Below are positions 9,967 to 19,871 of a stretch of DNA of 64,000 bases, one piece after another. Every line of letters begins with the position of its first letter. The stretch's first letter is position 1. Below the pieces are notes generated by a model, which had not been told where the DNA came from, made no database searches, and saw only the letters and a program-made list of their open reading frames with translations. This DNA comes from JAJCYL01 sp963664285 (GTDB taxonomy: Bacteria; Bacteroidota; Bacteroidia; Cytophagales; Cyclobacteriaceae): the NCBI GenBank assembly GCA_963664285.2, contig CAXXNX010000036.1, positions 1 to 64,000 on the forward strand, read 5' to 3'. Position numbers and translations under genes: made by a program.

Positions 9967-11619
9967 ATGGCATCAACAAAGTATATTTTTGTGACTGGCG
10001 GGGTCACCTCATCTCTCGGTAAAGGAATCATCTCGGCATCACTTGGTAAATTACTTCAGGCACGGGGATTTTCAGTCACCATCCAAAAATTTGATCCTTA
10101 TATTAACATCGATCCAGGTACGCTAAATCCTTATGAACACGGAGAGTGTTATGTAACGGATGATGGAGCAGAAACAGATCTTGATCTTGGACATTATGAA
10201 AGATTCCTTAATATCTCTACCTCACAGGGTAACAATGTAACGACAGGAAGAATTTATAATGATGTCATTACAAAGGAAAGACGAGGAGATTTTTTAGGTA
10301 AAACGGTTCAGGTTATTCCTCACATCACAGATGAAATAAAGAATAACTTCTACAAACTTGGTGAGACCGGTAAATACGATTTCGTTATTACAGAAATTGG
10401 TGGGTGTGTAGGTGATATCGAATCACTGCCCTTTATTGAAGCCGCCAGGCAGGCAAGATTGGAATTGGGTCCTACCAACTTTGTCTCCATTCATTTGACA
10501 CTGGTTCCTTATCTAAGGGCTTCCGGTGAATTAAAAACGAAACCAACCCAACATTCTGTAAAGCAATTGCTAGAATCCGGCATACAACCTGATATTGTAG
10601 TTTGCCGCAGTGAGAGACACCTCCCCCCGGAAATTCGCAAGAAAGTAGCGCTATTCTGTAACGTACCGGTCAACTGTGTCATAGAAGCACAGGATGCAGA
10701 AACGATCTATGATGTACCGGTATTAATGCGGAAAGAGAGGCTTGATGAAAGGGTACTTTCAAAACTGAAGCTCAGCCACAAAAAGGAACCAAAAATCGAT
10801 CGATGGAAGGAATTTTTAGGAAGACTCAAAAATCCCACTGAGGAAGTCAATATTGGACTGGTCGGCAAGTATGTACAATTGCCCGATGCCTATAAATCTA
10901 TTGTAGAGTCTTTTGTCCACGCAGGCGCTGAAAATGAATGTGCTGTAAACGTCAAATGGATCAATAGCGAGGAGGTGTTCTCCGAAAATGTTGCGCAGTA
11001 CTTTACGGACTTGCATGGAATATTAGTCGCTCCCGGGTTTGGAGAGCGAGGAATTGAAGGTAAAATTACGGCCATTCAGTATGCCAGGGAGAATAAAGTT
11101 CCATTTTTCGGTGTTTGTTTGGGGTTGCAGTGTGCTATCATTGAGTTCGCCCGAAATGTTTTGGGATTGAAAAATGCGGCGTCAACTGAAGTTGAGCCTA
11201 AGACCAAAGATCCGGTAATCGACTTGATGGAGGAGCAAAAAAACATAATCAATATGGGAGGAACGATGAGACTAGGCGGATACAACTGTAATTTGAAGAA
11301 GGGTACTAAGACGTTCAATATATATGGTCATGGTAAAATAAGGGAACGCCATCGTCATCGTTATGAATTTAACAACCAATACCTCCAAGCTTTCGAAGGA
11401 GCAGGAATGGTCTCTTCAGGTATAAACCCGGAAACTGGTTTAGTTGAAGTGATGGAATTGCGTGGGCATCCATGGTTTATCGGATGCCAGTACCATCCGG
11501 AATTGAGAAGTACTGTTTCTTGCCCACATCCTTTATTTGTCAGGTTCGTAAAGGCAGCTATGACCTATAAGCTAGAAAAGGCTGACAAGAAAGTCACCGA
11601 AAAAGATTTGGCTGTTTAA
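9967..11619 (+). CDS. pyrG: CTP synthase
   Basis: Makes CTP from UTP, ATP and glutamine. The N-terminal synthetase domain starts MASTKYIFVTGGVTSSLGKG, with the nucleotide-binding loop, and includes the DPYINIDPGT segment. The C-terminal class I glutaminase carries the nucleophile Cys in GVCLGLQCA and the His/Glu pair in QYHPEL. At 550 residues it is normal length. ATG 9967 is chosen over GTG 9946, which lies inside the putative promoter. It is undamaged, as expected for an essential enzyme. yidC follows after 36 bp. Confidence 0.97.
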   Translation: MASTKYIFVTGGVTSSLGKGIISASLGKLLQARGFSVTIQKFDPYINIDPGTLNPYEHGECYVTDDGAETDLDLGHYERFLNISTSQGNNVTTGRIYNDVITKERRGDFLGKTVQVIPHITDEIKNNFYKLGETGKYDFVITEIGGCVGDIESLPFIEAARQARLELGPTNFVSIHLTLVPYLRASGELKTKPTQHSVKQLLESGIQPDIVVCRSERHLPPEIRKKVALFCNVPVNCVIEAQDAETIYDVPVLMRKERLDERVLSKLKLSHKKEPKIDRWKEFLGRLKNPTEEVNIGLVGKYVQLPDAYKSIVESFVHAGAENECAVNVKWINSEEVFSENVAQYFTDLHGILVAPGFGERGIEGKITAIQYARENKVPFFGVCLGLQCAIIEFARNVLGLKNAASTEVEPKTKDPVIDLMEEQKNIINMGGTMRLGGYNCNLKKGTKTFNIYGHGKIRERHRHRYEFNNQYLQAFEGAGMVSSGINPETGLVEVMELRGHPWFIGCQYHPELRSTVSCPHPLFVRFVKAAMTYKLEKADKKVTEKDLAV

Positions 11620-11655
11620 CTTTGCTCCTGTTTTAAAAAAAACTAACCATAACAG

Positions 11656-13497
11656 ATGGATAAGAATCAGGTGATCGGGATCACCATGCTGGTGTTAATG
11701 TTCTGGGTTTACATTGAATTTTTTGCTCCGGAACCTCCGAAACCAGAAGAAATTGCACCTCAGGAAGAGGTTGAGGACAATTCCAACCTATCTCCTTCGG
11801 AGTCCGAGAATGCGGTTATTGAAGCTCAAACGTTACCTGACGCTATCTCACAGGCCCAAAAAGAAGAACAGTTTGGAGTTTTCGCAGGTGCCACAGATGG
11901 CGAATCGCGTGAGATCGTAATTGAAAATGAGGACATCAAAGTAACATTTTCAACCTTTGGTGGAAGCATTAATCAAGTGATGCTGAAGAAGCATCTGACT
12001 TACTTAGGTGAACCATTAATCCTATCCGATGCTAATAACCTCGAAATATCCAAATTCCTCTCCACACAAGGAAAGACCATAGATCTAAAAGACCTTTATT
12101 TTTCAACGAGATCTCGTTCTACGATTGTTAATAAAGGGGATACTACCAGGGTATTATTTACCCTGAGCTTAGGAGATAATCGCTACATTGAGCAAGAATA
12201 TTCCATGGCCAGTACCGGCTATCAAATTGGATATAATCTGAATCTCGTAGGATTAGATAATCTGGTTGACAATCAGGACTTGAGGTTCCTTTGGAAAAAC
12301 CATGCCAAACGACTGGAAGCGGATCTCAAAGACGCCAGGATCCGTACGCTAGTTCAATATTATACAGTTTCGAAAGAGATCAATGACCTCTCCTCCTCCA
12401 GTCCCGAACTGATCCAGGAACAATCCTCAGAAGGTATTAAATGGGTCTCGTTAAAACAGAAGTTTTTCACCTCAGCAATAATCGCGAGGAACGGATTCCG
12501 AACCGGGAATTTTACTTCCAGTTATAATCCATTGGACACGACAGTAGTACGAGAAGCCAATATTGTGCTCACCTATCCCATCGGTGATCTGAAAACCGGT
12601 CAGGGCGCCTTTACTTTCTTCTTTGGTCCTAACAACTACCAGATCCTGAAAAAAGTGACCGACGGCTTTTCTGAGAACGTTGATTTGGGTTGGAATATTT
12701 TTGCCTTTATCAATAAACTATTGGTGATACCCATATTCAGCTGGTTGGAGAACTACATGGCGAACTATGGGATCATTATCATTATCCTGGTTATTATTAT
12801 TAAAATCATTTTATTCCCGCTTTCCTACAAGGCCTATATGTCAATGGCCAAGACTAAGGTATTGAAACCAGAACTGGACGAAATAAAGAAGAAATATCCG
12901 AATGATGCACAAAAAGCCCAAGCGGAACAAATGCAGATGTACCAAAAAGCGGGTATCAACCCTTTGAGTGGATGTATTCCCATGTTGCTGCAAATGCCCA
13001 TCCTGTTTGCTTTGTTTAAATTCTTTCCCAATTCCATAGAACTTAGGCAGAAAAGCTTCCTTTGGGCCCATGACCTGTCTACCTATGACAGTATTCTTGA
13101 TCTGCCTTGGGACATTCCCATGTATGGAGATCATATCAGTTTATTTACTATCCTGATGACTGCTTCAACTATCTTATACACCTGGTCTAACAGCCAGATG
13201 ACCCCAATGCAAGGACCGATGAAAACCATGCAGTACATGATGCCGGTAATGTTTATGGTGTTTTTGAATTCCTTTTCGTCCGGATTAACTTTCTACTATT
13301 TTGTGGCCAATATCGTTACTTTTGGACAGCAAGCTTTCATTAGGCGGTTTGTTGATGAGGACAAAATCCGAAAGATGATCGAAGAGAATAAACGAAAAAA
13401 TACTAATAAAAAGACTTCGCCTTTTATGTCCCGTCTACAGGATGCCATGAAAAGTTCGGATCAACAAAGAAGAAAACAACAGCTGAAGAAAAAGTGA
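11656..13497 (+). CDS. yidC: Membrane protein insertase YidC
   Basis: Inserts and folds inner-membrane proteins, alone or with SecYEG. The protein has 613 residues. An N-terminal membrane anchor (VIGITMLVLMFWVYIEF) is followed by a large periplasmic domain (about residues 60-350). The conserved five-helix core then starts with NYGIIIIILVIIIKIILFPL and contains QMPILFALFKFF and the late segment GLTFYYFVANI. The basic C-terminal tail (QQRRKQQLKKK) suits ribosome contact. It is co-directional with pyrG, 36 bp apart, and intact. Confidence 0.97.
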   Translation: MDKNQVIGITMLVLMFWVYIEFFAPEPPKPEEIAPQEEVEDNSNLSPSESENAVIEAQTLPDAISQAQKEEQFGVFAGATDGESREIVIENEDIKVTFSTFGGSINQVMLKKHLTYLGEPLILSDANNLEISKFLSTQGKTIDLKDLYFSTRSRSTIVNKGDTTRVLFTLSLGDNRYIEQEYSMASTGYQIGYNLNLVGLDNLVDNQDLRFLWKNHAKRLEADLKDARIRTLVQYYTVSKEINDLSSSSPELIQEQSSEGIKWVSLKQKFFTSAIIARNGFRTGNFTSSYNPLDTTVVREANIVLTYPIGDLKTGQGAFTFFFGPNNYQILKKVTDGFSENVDLGWNIFAFINKLLVIPIFSWLENYMANYGIIIIILVIIIKIILFPLSYKAYMSMAKTKVLKPELDEIKKKYPNDAQKAQAEQMQMYQKAGINPLSGCIPMLLQMPILFALFKFFPNSIELRQKSFLWAHDLSTYDSILDLPWDIPMYGDHISLFTILMTASTILYTWSNSQMTPMQGPMKTMQYMMPVMFMVFLNSFSSGLTFYYFVANIVTFGQQAFIRRFVDEDKIRKMIEENKRKNTNKKTSPFMSRLQDAMKSSDQQRRKQQLKKK

Positions 13498-13571
13498 ATT
13501 CTCCATTACAATACAATGTACAATGGAGATAAACGAATTGCGTTTTCTTGGACGAAATGTGCGATATTGGT

Positions 13572-13619
13572 AAAATTGCACTTATTACATTTGTAAGTTC
13601 AAGTAATAAGTGCAATTTT
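13572..13619. repeat. Perfect 17-bp inverted repeat at the IS30 left end
   Basis: AAAATTGCACTTATTAC (13572-13588) and its exact complement (13603-13619) flank a 14-base loop. The right arm is inside the IS30 end; the left arm is host-side DNA. It could form a hairpin, or be a trace of an older IS30 end that served as target. Confidence 0.8.
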
Positions 13620-14702
13620 CCTTTGTAGCACTTGCTTTGCGTTTAGGTAATTAAATTTTCTAACAGGGCGTTCATTGATTTTGTTTTCAACAACTTTGAT
13701 TTGCTCCTCTGTAACAAATCTAATATCTGTTTTCTTAGGATAAAACCTTCTGATTACCCCAATCCTATTTTCAACTGTCCCTTTATCCTGACTAGTATAG
13801 GGACGAGTGAAATAGGCATCCACATCAAGGGATTGAGCAATCAACTCATGTTTAGAAAATGCCATATCATTATCAAAAGTGAGTGTTTCCAGTTTGTGTT
13901 TATCCTGAGAGAGTTCCTCCACAATAGCTTCGGCCATTTGATCGGCATTTTTACTGTGCATCTTTCTGATTCTGGTAAAAAGACTTGCTCGGTCTGTCAT
14001 CACCAACAAAGAGCCTTTGTGGTTTTTACCCATCATTAAATCGACTTCTATATCTCCCAATCGTTCCCTTTTGTTAATGATCTGGGGTCGCTGTTCAATT
14101 GATACCCTATTCGGGATAATACCTCTACGATCTTTTCTGTTTCCTCGTTTGCGCCTTCGTTTGCCATGTTTTAGATATGTGTATAGTTGTTTGTATTCTT
14201 GGTTCTCCTGGTGGTTGGTGTGCTTACATTCCCATATCCATTGGTAAATCCATTCATGGCTAAGTGGACATTCTCTCGTTTTCTTTCCCTGATGGCTGAT
14301 CAATTCAGGACTCCATCTATCTTCTTGGAGCCGGTTAACTATCCAGTCTTTCATGGGTTTGGTGAAAATCACTCTTTTTGGCTTTTCTTGATGACGAAGA
14401 TTGGTCCTCCTTTGTGCATTTGCTGTTCGATAGACACCAGCTCCCCTACCTCTTGAACCCACATTTCGCTTAAGCTCACGTGAGATCGTAGATGGGTGAA
14501 AATGAACGATACAGGCAATCTCCTTTTGAGTAGCTCCTGTTTTCAATAATGCTTCAATTTGATACCTTTGATCAATACTGAGATGTGTGTAGTTTTTTGA
14601 CATTTTGCAATCCAAAGATTGCACTGTTCAGGCTTTTGAAGGATGAAAAAGCCCTTAAAAGCTTTTTCATCCTTCAATTGCACTTATTAGTTGATCTCAG
14701 CA
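13592..14702 (-). mobile_element. IS30-family insertion sequence, complete
   Basis: The termini are imperfect inverted repeats: left TGTAAGTTCAAGTAATAAGT, right (read inward) GCTGAGATCAACTAATAAGT, both continuing GCAATT. The boundary on the left is supported by the remnant at 6502-6707, which diverges at the same base. It sits between yidC and the cold-shock gene. Confidence 0.8.
13599..14603 (-). CDS. IS30-family transposase
   Basis: Starts MSKNYTHLSIDQRYQIEALL, with the N-terminal helix-turn-helix (QKEIACIVHFHPSTISREL). The catalytic core shows DIEVDLMMG, LTFDNDMAF and DKGTVENRIGVIRRFYP, giving Asp, Asp and Glu. About 334 residues, intact. An in-frame start seven codons upstream (14624) is possible, but the MSKNYTHLS start fits relatives better. 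Confidence 0.92.
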   Translation of the reverse strand: MSKNYTHLSIDQRYQIEALLKTGATQKEIACIVHFHPSTISRELKRNVGSRGRGAGVYRTANAQRRTNLRHQEKPKRVIFTKPMKDWIVNRLQEDRWSPELISHQGKKTRECPLSHEWIYQWIWECKHTNHQENQEYKQLYTYLKHGKRRRKRGNRKDRRGIIPNRVSIEQRPQIINKRERLGDIEVDLMMGKNHKGSLLVMTDRASLFTRIRKMHSKNADQMAEAIVEELSQDKHKLETLTFDNDMAFSKHELIAQSLDVDAYFTRPYTSQDKGTVENRIGVIRRFYPKKTDIRFVTEEQIKVVENKINERPVRKFNYLNAKQVLQRKIALIT

Positions 14703-14727
14703 TTGGTTACATTAAATAAATAAAAGA

Positions 14728-15171
14728 ATGGCGAAATCGCAAGAGACCTTTAGTAAGAAAGAAAAAGAGAAAAAACGTCTAAAGAAAAGAAAGGACAAGC
14801 AACAAAGACGAGAAGAACGCAGAGAAAACTCACCGGGCGGTGGACTCGAGAATATGATGGCCTATGTAGATGAAAACGGAAACATCACAGATACACCACC
14901 TGATCCTGCGAAGAAAAAGAAGGTTAGCGCCAAAAGCATAGAAATTGGTGTCCCGAAAAGAGTGGATGAGGCCCCTACAATCCGTAAAGGTAGAGTTGAT
15001 TTTTTCAACGATTCAAAAGGATTTGGTTTCATCAAAGAACTTGAGACTCAAGAGAAATATTTTGTGCACGTCAACGGCTTGATGGAGGAAATCCAGGAAG
15101 GCGATACGGTTGTTTTTGAACTTGAACGAGGTATGAAAGGCATGAATGCCGTCAAGGTAAAGAAAGCTTAA
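14728..15171 (+). CDS. Cold-shock domain protein with basic N-terminal extension
   Basis: 147 residues. The first 40 are extremely Lys/Arg/Glu-rich (KEKEKKRLKKRKDKQQRREE), followed by a linker and a C-terminal cold-shock domain from about residue 87. RNA-binding motifs KGFGFI and YFVHV are both present. Single-stranded RNA/DNA binding is the family role; the long basic tail probably adds nonspecific nucleic-acid or ribosome affinity. This layout is common in Bacteroidota. IS30 inserted only about 25 bp upstream of the ATG, so the native promoter may have been displaced. The coding frame is intact. Confidence 0.85.
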   Translation: MAKSQETFSKKEKEKKRLKKRKDKQQRREERRENSPGGGLENMMAYVDENGNITDTPPDPAKKKKVSAKSIEIGVPKRVDEAPTIRKGRVDFFNDSKGFGFIKELETQEKYFVHVNGLMEEIQEGDTVVFELERGMKGMNAVKVKKA

Positions 15172-15227
15172 CGCAGTTCTTTTGAATAATACCCGACTGT
15201 CCTACCAACTGCTTCTTCAGTTTAATT

Positions 15228-17252
15228 AGTGTCTCTAAGAAAACAGCGAGTTTTAGGTCGTATTAAAATATTGCTTAAAATGGAACAATGAAAAAATCAC
15301 TCACCTTGCTGACTAATAAAGGGTGACTTTGCTTTTATTCATTGTTTTTGATGGTTTTTGATAAAAATAGCCGGGTTTTAGCCTGGCCAGAACGCACTTC
15401 TGCCAGTGCCTAATCCTTATTAAACAGCTAAAAGGTGATTAAGCTGCTTGTTTCTGGCAATTGGCTTGCTGCTGGGCGGCCAGACGGTCAGCCTGGAGTT
15501 TACGCCCGATCTTGTGAAGGTTGTAGGCAGTAATGGCCAACCCGATGTAGCTATTGAAAGTTTTGCGGGTACGGTTCGGGCATCGGTCCAATCCCCGGTG
15601 TTCCAGCTCATTAATGTTGGATTCGATAGCAGAATGCTTGTTTTTCAACCTTTTGAAGGCTGGCGCTGATTCGATGGCTTTTTCTTCTTTGTTTAACCTA
15701 CCCTTTTTAGGCATGATCACTTCTGGGATGAAGGTTTGCAGAGTTGCTTTATCCTCTTTATCGGAAAACCCCTTGTCGGCGCTCAGGCTTTGGATGGGGT
15801 ATTTCTCAGCGATACGCCGGGCAATTGATAGGGTAAGTTGGTTGTCGGTTTGTTTTTCAGCTATTTGCCAGTCTATGAGTAAATGGTATTGATCCGAAGT
15901 GATGGCCAGATTCTTACCGATCTCCACATTGGGGTGCAGTTTGCCTTTTTTGATCATTTCGGCATAAGGTTGAAAGATGGAAAAGACTTTTTCGGCATGG
16001 GGAATGGTCTCTGCTCTGATCAACCGCCTGTCGAGCAACTCGATGTGCTTTTCCAACATCTCAAGATAATAGGTCAATGCCATCAGGGCTGCGAACTCCT
16101 CGATAGAGTTTCCCTGATGTTTTTCCAACATTTGGCCCACTTTCTTGCTCAAAGCACGGGCTTTAGTCAGATAGGAAGTGGCAGCCTGCTCTACCCGCTC
16201 CTCTTTGTTTTTTCCTCCTGAGCCGGTGGTCCTGCCCACGCTGCGCATCAGCCTTTTGAGGGATCTGCGCCAATCCCCGGACTTACGCCAGCCAGTAAAA
16301 TACCTTTTTGAGACCAATAAATCAGCTACATCTATACACTTTCTGGCACTGTCCCATAGCAGGTTGTAGTCGGTAGGAAAGTGGGTGTCGGTTTCTACCA
16401 CGAAACTATCGGTCTTGCAACGCAAGGCAACTTCCTCCCCTCCGGTTTTTCCTTTTTTTTTAAACACCTGGTGACCTGCTGCTACGATTACATCATTGAT
16501 GCCGATGAGCAGTTCATCGTCCAGCAAGGTCACATTGTCATAAATGTTCTGGTACTTATACTGTTTGCCCACAGAGTAGTCGGTAGGTAGCACCCCCATA
16601 ATGCCCCGTACCAACGTGTCGTAATTGGAGATATGGTGTAACTCATCGTAAGAGATGTTCATGCACAGGCGCACCTGGGCCAATACGAAGACCTCCCACA
16701 GACTCATACCCTCACGGCCCGTCTTTTTCTTTCCCTCAATGAGTTTGGAAGAAAGTAATTCAAAAATACGCTGGTTCCATTCAGGTTGGACATAGATATA
16801 TTGAAGGGCGGCTGCCAGGGCAGCTAAGTGGCTTTTAGTTTTCACCGGAGCCTCTACTTGCTCGATGGGTGTGCATCCCAGGGTAAGTTGGGGCTGGAAG
16901 GATTTCCTCATGGTTTGTATTTATATCGGTTATATGCAATATAATGATTAATCCTGATAAACCAACCGAAAAAATCGTTTCTTTTCTACACTGAATGAAC
17001 AAAAAAAGGACAGGGATTTTACTCCCCGACAGACCAAAAAGCCTGCGAATCTCAAAGTGAATTCTTTGGGGGTTTTGAATGGAAAACCTTCAAATGGCCA
17101 ATTAACAGGCTACAACGCAACTGTTCTTGATAATATTTGTGAATTTGATAATTCTACTGAATCAGATTCGAGAATAATTCAGCGCTGATTTGATGGAAAA
17201 AATACGAATATGATGGATAATCAGCATATTAGCCTGTTTTCATACAGACACT
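15228..17252 (-). mobile_element. ISNCY-like insertion sequence
   Basis: The inverted ends share AGTGTCT-TA--AAAACAG: left AGTGTCTCTAAGAAAACAG from 15228, right (read inward) AGTGTCTGTATGAAAACAG from 17252. AATT flanks both sides (15224-15227 and 17253-17256), consistent with a short target duplication. Length 2025 bp with one transposase gene. Confidence 0.75.
15439..16911 (-). CDS. ISNCY-like transposase
   Basis: 490 residues starting MRKSFQPQLTLGCTPIE. GREGMSLWEVFVLAQVRL, CKTDSFVVETDTHFPTDYNLLWDS and LSADKGFSDKED contain probable catalytic acidic residues, and INELEHRGLDRCPNRTRK is the late conserved block. Family assignment is from recalled similarity to ISNCY-group transposases. Intact. 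Confidence 0.8.
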   Translation of the reverse strand: MRKSFQPQLTLGCTPIEQVEAPVKTKSHLAALAAALQYIYVQPEWNQRIFELLSSKLIEGKKKTGREGMSLWEVFVLAQVRLCMNISYDELHHISNYDTLVRGIMGVLPTDYSVGKQYKYQNIYDNVTLLDDELLIGINDVIVAAGHQVFKKKGKTGGEEVALRCKTDSFVVETDTHFPTDYNLLWDSARKCIDVADLLVSKRYFTGWRKSGDWRRSLKRLMRSVGRTTGSGGKNKEERVEQAATSYLTKARALSKKVGQMLEKHQGNSIEEFAALMALTYYLEMLEKHIELLDRRLIRAETIPHAEKVFSIFQPYAEMIKKGKLHPNVEIGKNLAITSDQYHLLIDWQIAEKQTDNQLTLSIARRIAEKYPIQSLSADKGFSDKEDKATLQTFIPEVIMPKKGRLNKEEKAIESAPAFKRLKNKHSAIESNINELEHRGLDRCPNRTRKTFNSYIGLAITAYNLHKIGRKLQADRLAAQQQANCQKQAA

Positions 17253-17256
17253 AATT

Positions 17257-17638
17257 AATTCATTAACCCAAAATTCTCTCTTGCTTTTTTGGTGCCAAAT
17301 GGGAAATCATTGCCGGTATAGCTGCCGCAACTTGGTGTTATAATAATCGATTGGTCAAGCTAGCTTTGCAACCAATCAGAAAATAGCTCTGATACTCTAA
17401 GCCAAATTACTAAAAGTTAAGTAATCACAGATCTTTAGGCCATATCCTACGACCTGATTGCGCCACGATGCTATCAAAGAATCTGAAAAGGTTCTCAGCT
17501 GTCCCTCTGGCGAAACTGTGAGACCTATTTGGCCAATGAATACTGGATAAAGTCCTGAAGGAGACCAAGTTTATATAAAACCTGTGGGCAAGGGAATAAA
17601 ATTCCCCTTATTTGTGTTACAGTTCAAACGAATAAACC
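17257..17638. other. Gene-free stretch upstream of the arsenosugar cluster
   Basis: About 380 bp after the ISNCY-like element. No open frame of interest, no recognisable protein fragment on either strand and no clear terminator. It probably holds the cluster promoter, but no convincing -33/-7 pair was found. Confidence 0.4.
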
Positions 17639-17659
17639 ATTAATTCGAAGACTGCCATA

Positions 17660-18316
17660 TTGATCTTTGCCCGTGGAGCACATATTGAAGCCCGGCACAA
17701 ACGCTTTCACAGCGCTCTTGACCGGTCTGGAAACGTTGTGCTAGCTAAGTCCTTGAATCAGAAAACGATCAAAGTCTGTGACCAAACAGGGCTCCCTTAT
17801 TACCATATTGATCAATCCCAACAAAAGGGATCAAATTTTGGAGACCGTCTAACTCATGCTTTTAAGCAAATTTTTGAAAAGGGATTTGAGAATGTGATCG
17901 CTATCGGCAATGATTGTCCTGATCTTGAAGTGAATGATCTGATCTTGGCCGATCAATCACTTACACAGGGTAAAAATGTTCTGGGGCCTGCTGAAGATGG
18001 TGGCGTGTACCTTATTGGTCTCAATTTGAAGAATTTTTCTTCCAAGGCATTAGAAGGTATCAATTGGAAAACAAGTAATGTATTCAAACAATTACTCCGA
18101 TCAATAAAGGATCCTGTCCGGCTATTAGTTCAAAAATTTGATATTGATGGCGTTATCACCAAAAAAGTTGTTAAAAGATTTGGCAATAGTTTATACAAGC
18201 TTTGGAGATTAATTACACAGTTACTTATTTATTTCAAACCCAGATATCAACCGATATCAATACCTGTTTTTTTATCTGTCATCTTAACGCTCCGGGGACC
18301 TCCTTCTTACTGTTAA
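17660..18316 (+). CDS. DUF2064 glycosyltransferase-like protein of the arsenosugar cluster
   Basis: 218 residues, GT-A-like fold of the DUF2064 family. IAIGNDCPDL near residues 81-89 and LGPAEDGGVYLIGL near 106-119 are the sugar-nucleotide-binding signatures. Proteins of this group are encoded beside arsS/arsM in Bacteroidota and are proposed to act in arsenosugar assembly. The start is uncertain. TTG at 17660 is the first usual start, but homologous sequence (NSKTAI) begins earlier, where the frame opens only at 17636 and offers ATT (17639), not ATG. The original start codon may be lost, so the gene might be poorly translated. The AhpD-like gene follows about 107 bp downstream. Confidence 0.75.
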   Translation: MIFARGAHIEARHKRFHSALDRSGNVVLAKSLNQKTIKVCDQTGLPYYHIDQSQQKGSNFGDRLTHAFKQIFEKGFENVIAIGNDCPDLEVNDLILADQSLTQGKNVLGPAEDGGVYLIGLNLKNFSSKALEGINWKTSNVFKQLLRSIKDPVRLLVQKFDIDGVITKKVVKRFGNSLYKLWRLITQLLIYFKPRYQPISIPVFLSVILTLRGPPSYC

Positions 18317-18423
18317 TAACCTGATAATCACCACAATGACGGAAAAAACCGTCATAAAGTGATAGCAAATTACGGCTTAGACAGGCTCTGCTTTGATTTT
18401 ATTATTAATGAAGAAGAAACTAA

Positions 18424-18762
18424 ATGGATAAAACATACTACGATCCAAAAGATCTTAAAAAATTTGGGGATATCGCCGAATTCGGACCAGAATTGGCTAA
18501 GAAATTCTTTGATTACTATGGAGATGTTTTCAAAGAAGGAGCGCTTACATCCCGAGAAAAGTCATTGATCGCTTTGGCTGTCGCCCATGCTATTCAATGC
18601 CCCTATTGCATTGATGCCTATACCAGTGACACGCTCGAAAAGGGCGCTGATGAAGAGCAAATGATGGAAGCAATCCACGTATCGGCTGCCATCCGTGGAG
18701 GGGCTTCATTGGTCCATGGAGTTCAGATGATGAATAAGGTCAAAGAAATCACCATGCAATGA
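18424..18762 (+). CDS. Arsenosugar-associated AhpD-like (carboxymuconolactone decarboxylase family) protein
   Basis: 112 residues. The AhpD-type redox motif CPYC (residues 59-62, in AIQCPYCIDAYTSDT) and the helical GASLVHGVQMMNKV segment identify the family. Versions in this cluster are called arsenosugar biosynthesis-associated peroxidase-like proteins; the substrate is not known. Its stop codon overlaps the start of arsS by four bases (ATGA-type coupling at 18759-18762), so the two are translationally linked. Confidence 0.85.
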   Translation: MDKTYYDPKDLKKFGDIAEFGPELAKKFFDYYGDVFKEGALTSREKSLIALAVAHAIQCPYCIDAYTSDTLEKGADEEQMMEAIHVSAAIRGGASLVHGVQMMNKVKEITMQ

Positions 18763-19802
18763 AGAGTTTAAAAGCAAGGAAACATGATTTGGCTTTGGTA
18801 GATCGCCAGTTGGAGATTTTAGAAGATAATCAATCGATTGGCATTGATTCTTTTGAAGATAAACTTCAACAGATCGATCACTACCCTCTAAAACCAACGG
18901 GTATTGAGGTCTTCCAGGTCAATGTAGGCAAAATGTGCAACCAGACGTGCAAACATTGCCATGTAGATGCCGGACCAGACCGAAAAGAGATAATGACCAG
19001 AGAAACAATGCAGCAATGTCTTGATGCTATTCGAGATACCGATATTCATACTGTTGACCTGACGGGTGGGGCACCTGAAATGAATCCTGATTTCAGATGG
19101 TTTGTCAGAGAGCTTTCAGCTTTGGGAAAGCATATAATGGTCAGGTGTAACCTAACCATTATAGTGGCAAATCCAAAATACAATGATCTTCCTGAGTTCT
19201 TTAGCAAGTATAAAGTAGAAGTGATTTCGTCACTTCCCTATTTCTCAGCGAGAAGAACTGACGCTCAGCGAGGTGAAGGCGTTTTTGAACGGTCTATTAA
19301 AGCGCTGAAAATGCTTAACGCCGTGGGATACGGTAAAGTGGATTCAGATCTTATGCTTAACCTGGTATACAACCCAACCGGGGTATTCATGCCGGGGTCT
19401 CAAGAAAGTTTGGAATTACAATTCAAACAAAAGCTAAAAGATGGATTTAGTATTGATTTCAACAGTTTGTACACAATTACCAACCTTCCTATCAGCCGTT
19501 TCCTGGAATACCTGGTAATATCAGGCAATTACAAAGATTACATGGAGAAATTAGCAAATGCTTTCAACCCGGTAGCGGCTAAAGGTGTGATGTGCAGGAA
19601 TACTATATCTGTCGGATGGGATGGGTATCTGTTCGACTGTGATTTCAATCAGATGCTTGAGTTGAATATCAACAACAGCGCTCCGGATCATATAAAAGAC
19701 TTTGATATAAAGAAATTAAACAACCGTGAAATAATAATCAATCAGCATTGCTATGGCTGTACTGCGGGAGCCGGAAGCAGTTGCGGAGGTGCAACCGCTT
19801 AA
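18759..19802 (+). CDS. arsS: Arsenosugar biosynthesis radical SAM protein ArsS
   Basis: 347-residue radical SAM enzyme. The cluster-binding CxxxCxxC is C60-C64-C67 (MCNQTCKHCHVDAGPD), followed by VDLTGGAPEMNP, the GGxP-type SAM motif. The C-terminus is Cys-rich (CYGCTAGAGSSCGG), as typical of ArsS, which in other species is sometimes a selenoprotein; ordinary Cys codons are used here. ArsS is believed to transfer the 5'-deoxyadenosyl group to dimethylarsenite made by ArsM. It is intact, but its partner arsM just downstream is destroyed, so the pathway is probably blocked. Confidence 0.9.
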   Translation: MKSLKARKHDLALVDRQLEILEDNQSIGIDSFEDKLQQIDHYPLKPTGIEVFQVNVGKMCNQTCKHCHVDAGPDRKEIMTRETMQQCLDAIRDTDIHTVDLTGGAPEMNPDFRWFVRELSALGKHIMVRCNLTIIVANPKYNDLPEFFSKYKVEVISSLPYFSARRTDAQRGEGVFERSIKALKMLNAVGYGKVDSDLMLNLVYNPTGVFMPGSQESLELQFKQKLKDGFSIDFNSLYTITNLPISRFLEYLVISGNYKDYMEKLANAFNPVAAKGVMCRNTISVGWDGYLFDCDFNQMLELNINNSAPDHIKDFDIKKLNNREIIINQHCYGCTAGAGSSCGGATA

Positions 19803-19834
19803 GAGGAAAACCCAAATAACAAAATGCAAATTTC

Positions 19835-19871
19835 AAAAATCCTAATGATGACATCAGGATTTTGATTTTTG
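19835..19871 (+). terminator. Hairpin between arsS and arsM
   Basis: ATCCT-(AA)-TGATG pairs with CATCA-GGAT around a single-base loop, and the hairpin is followed by TTTTGATTTTT. Could be a weak terminator or attenuator inside the operon. Confidence 0.35.
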
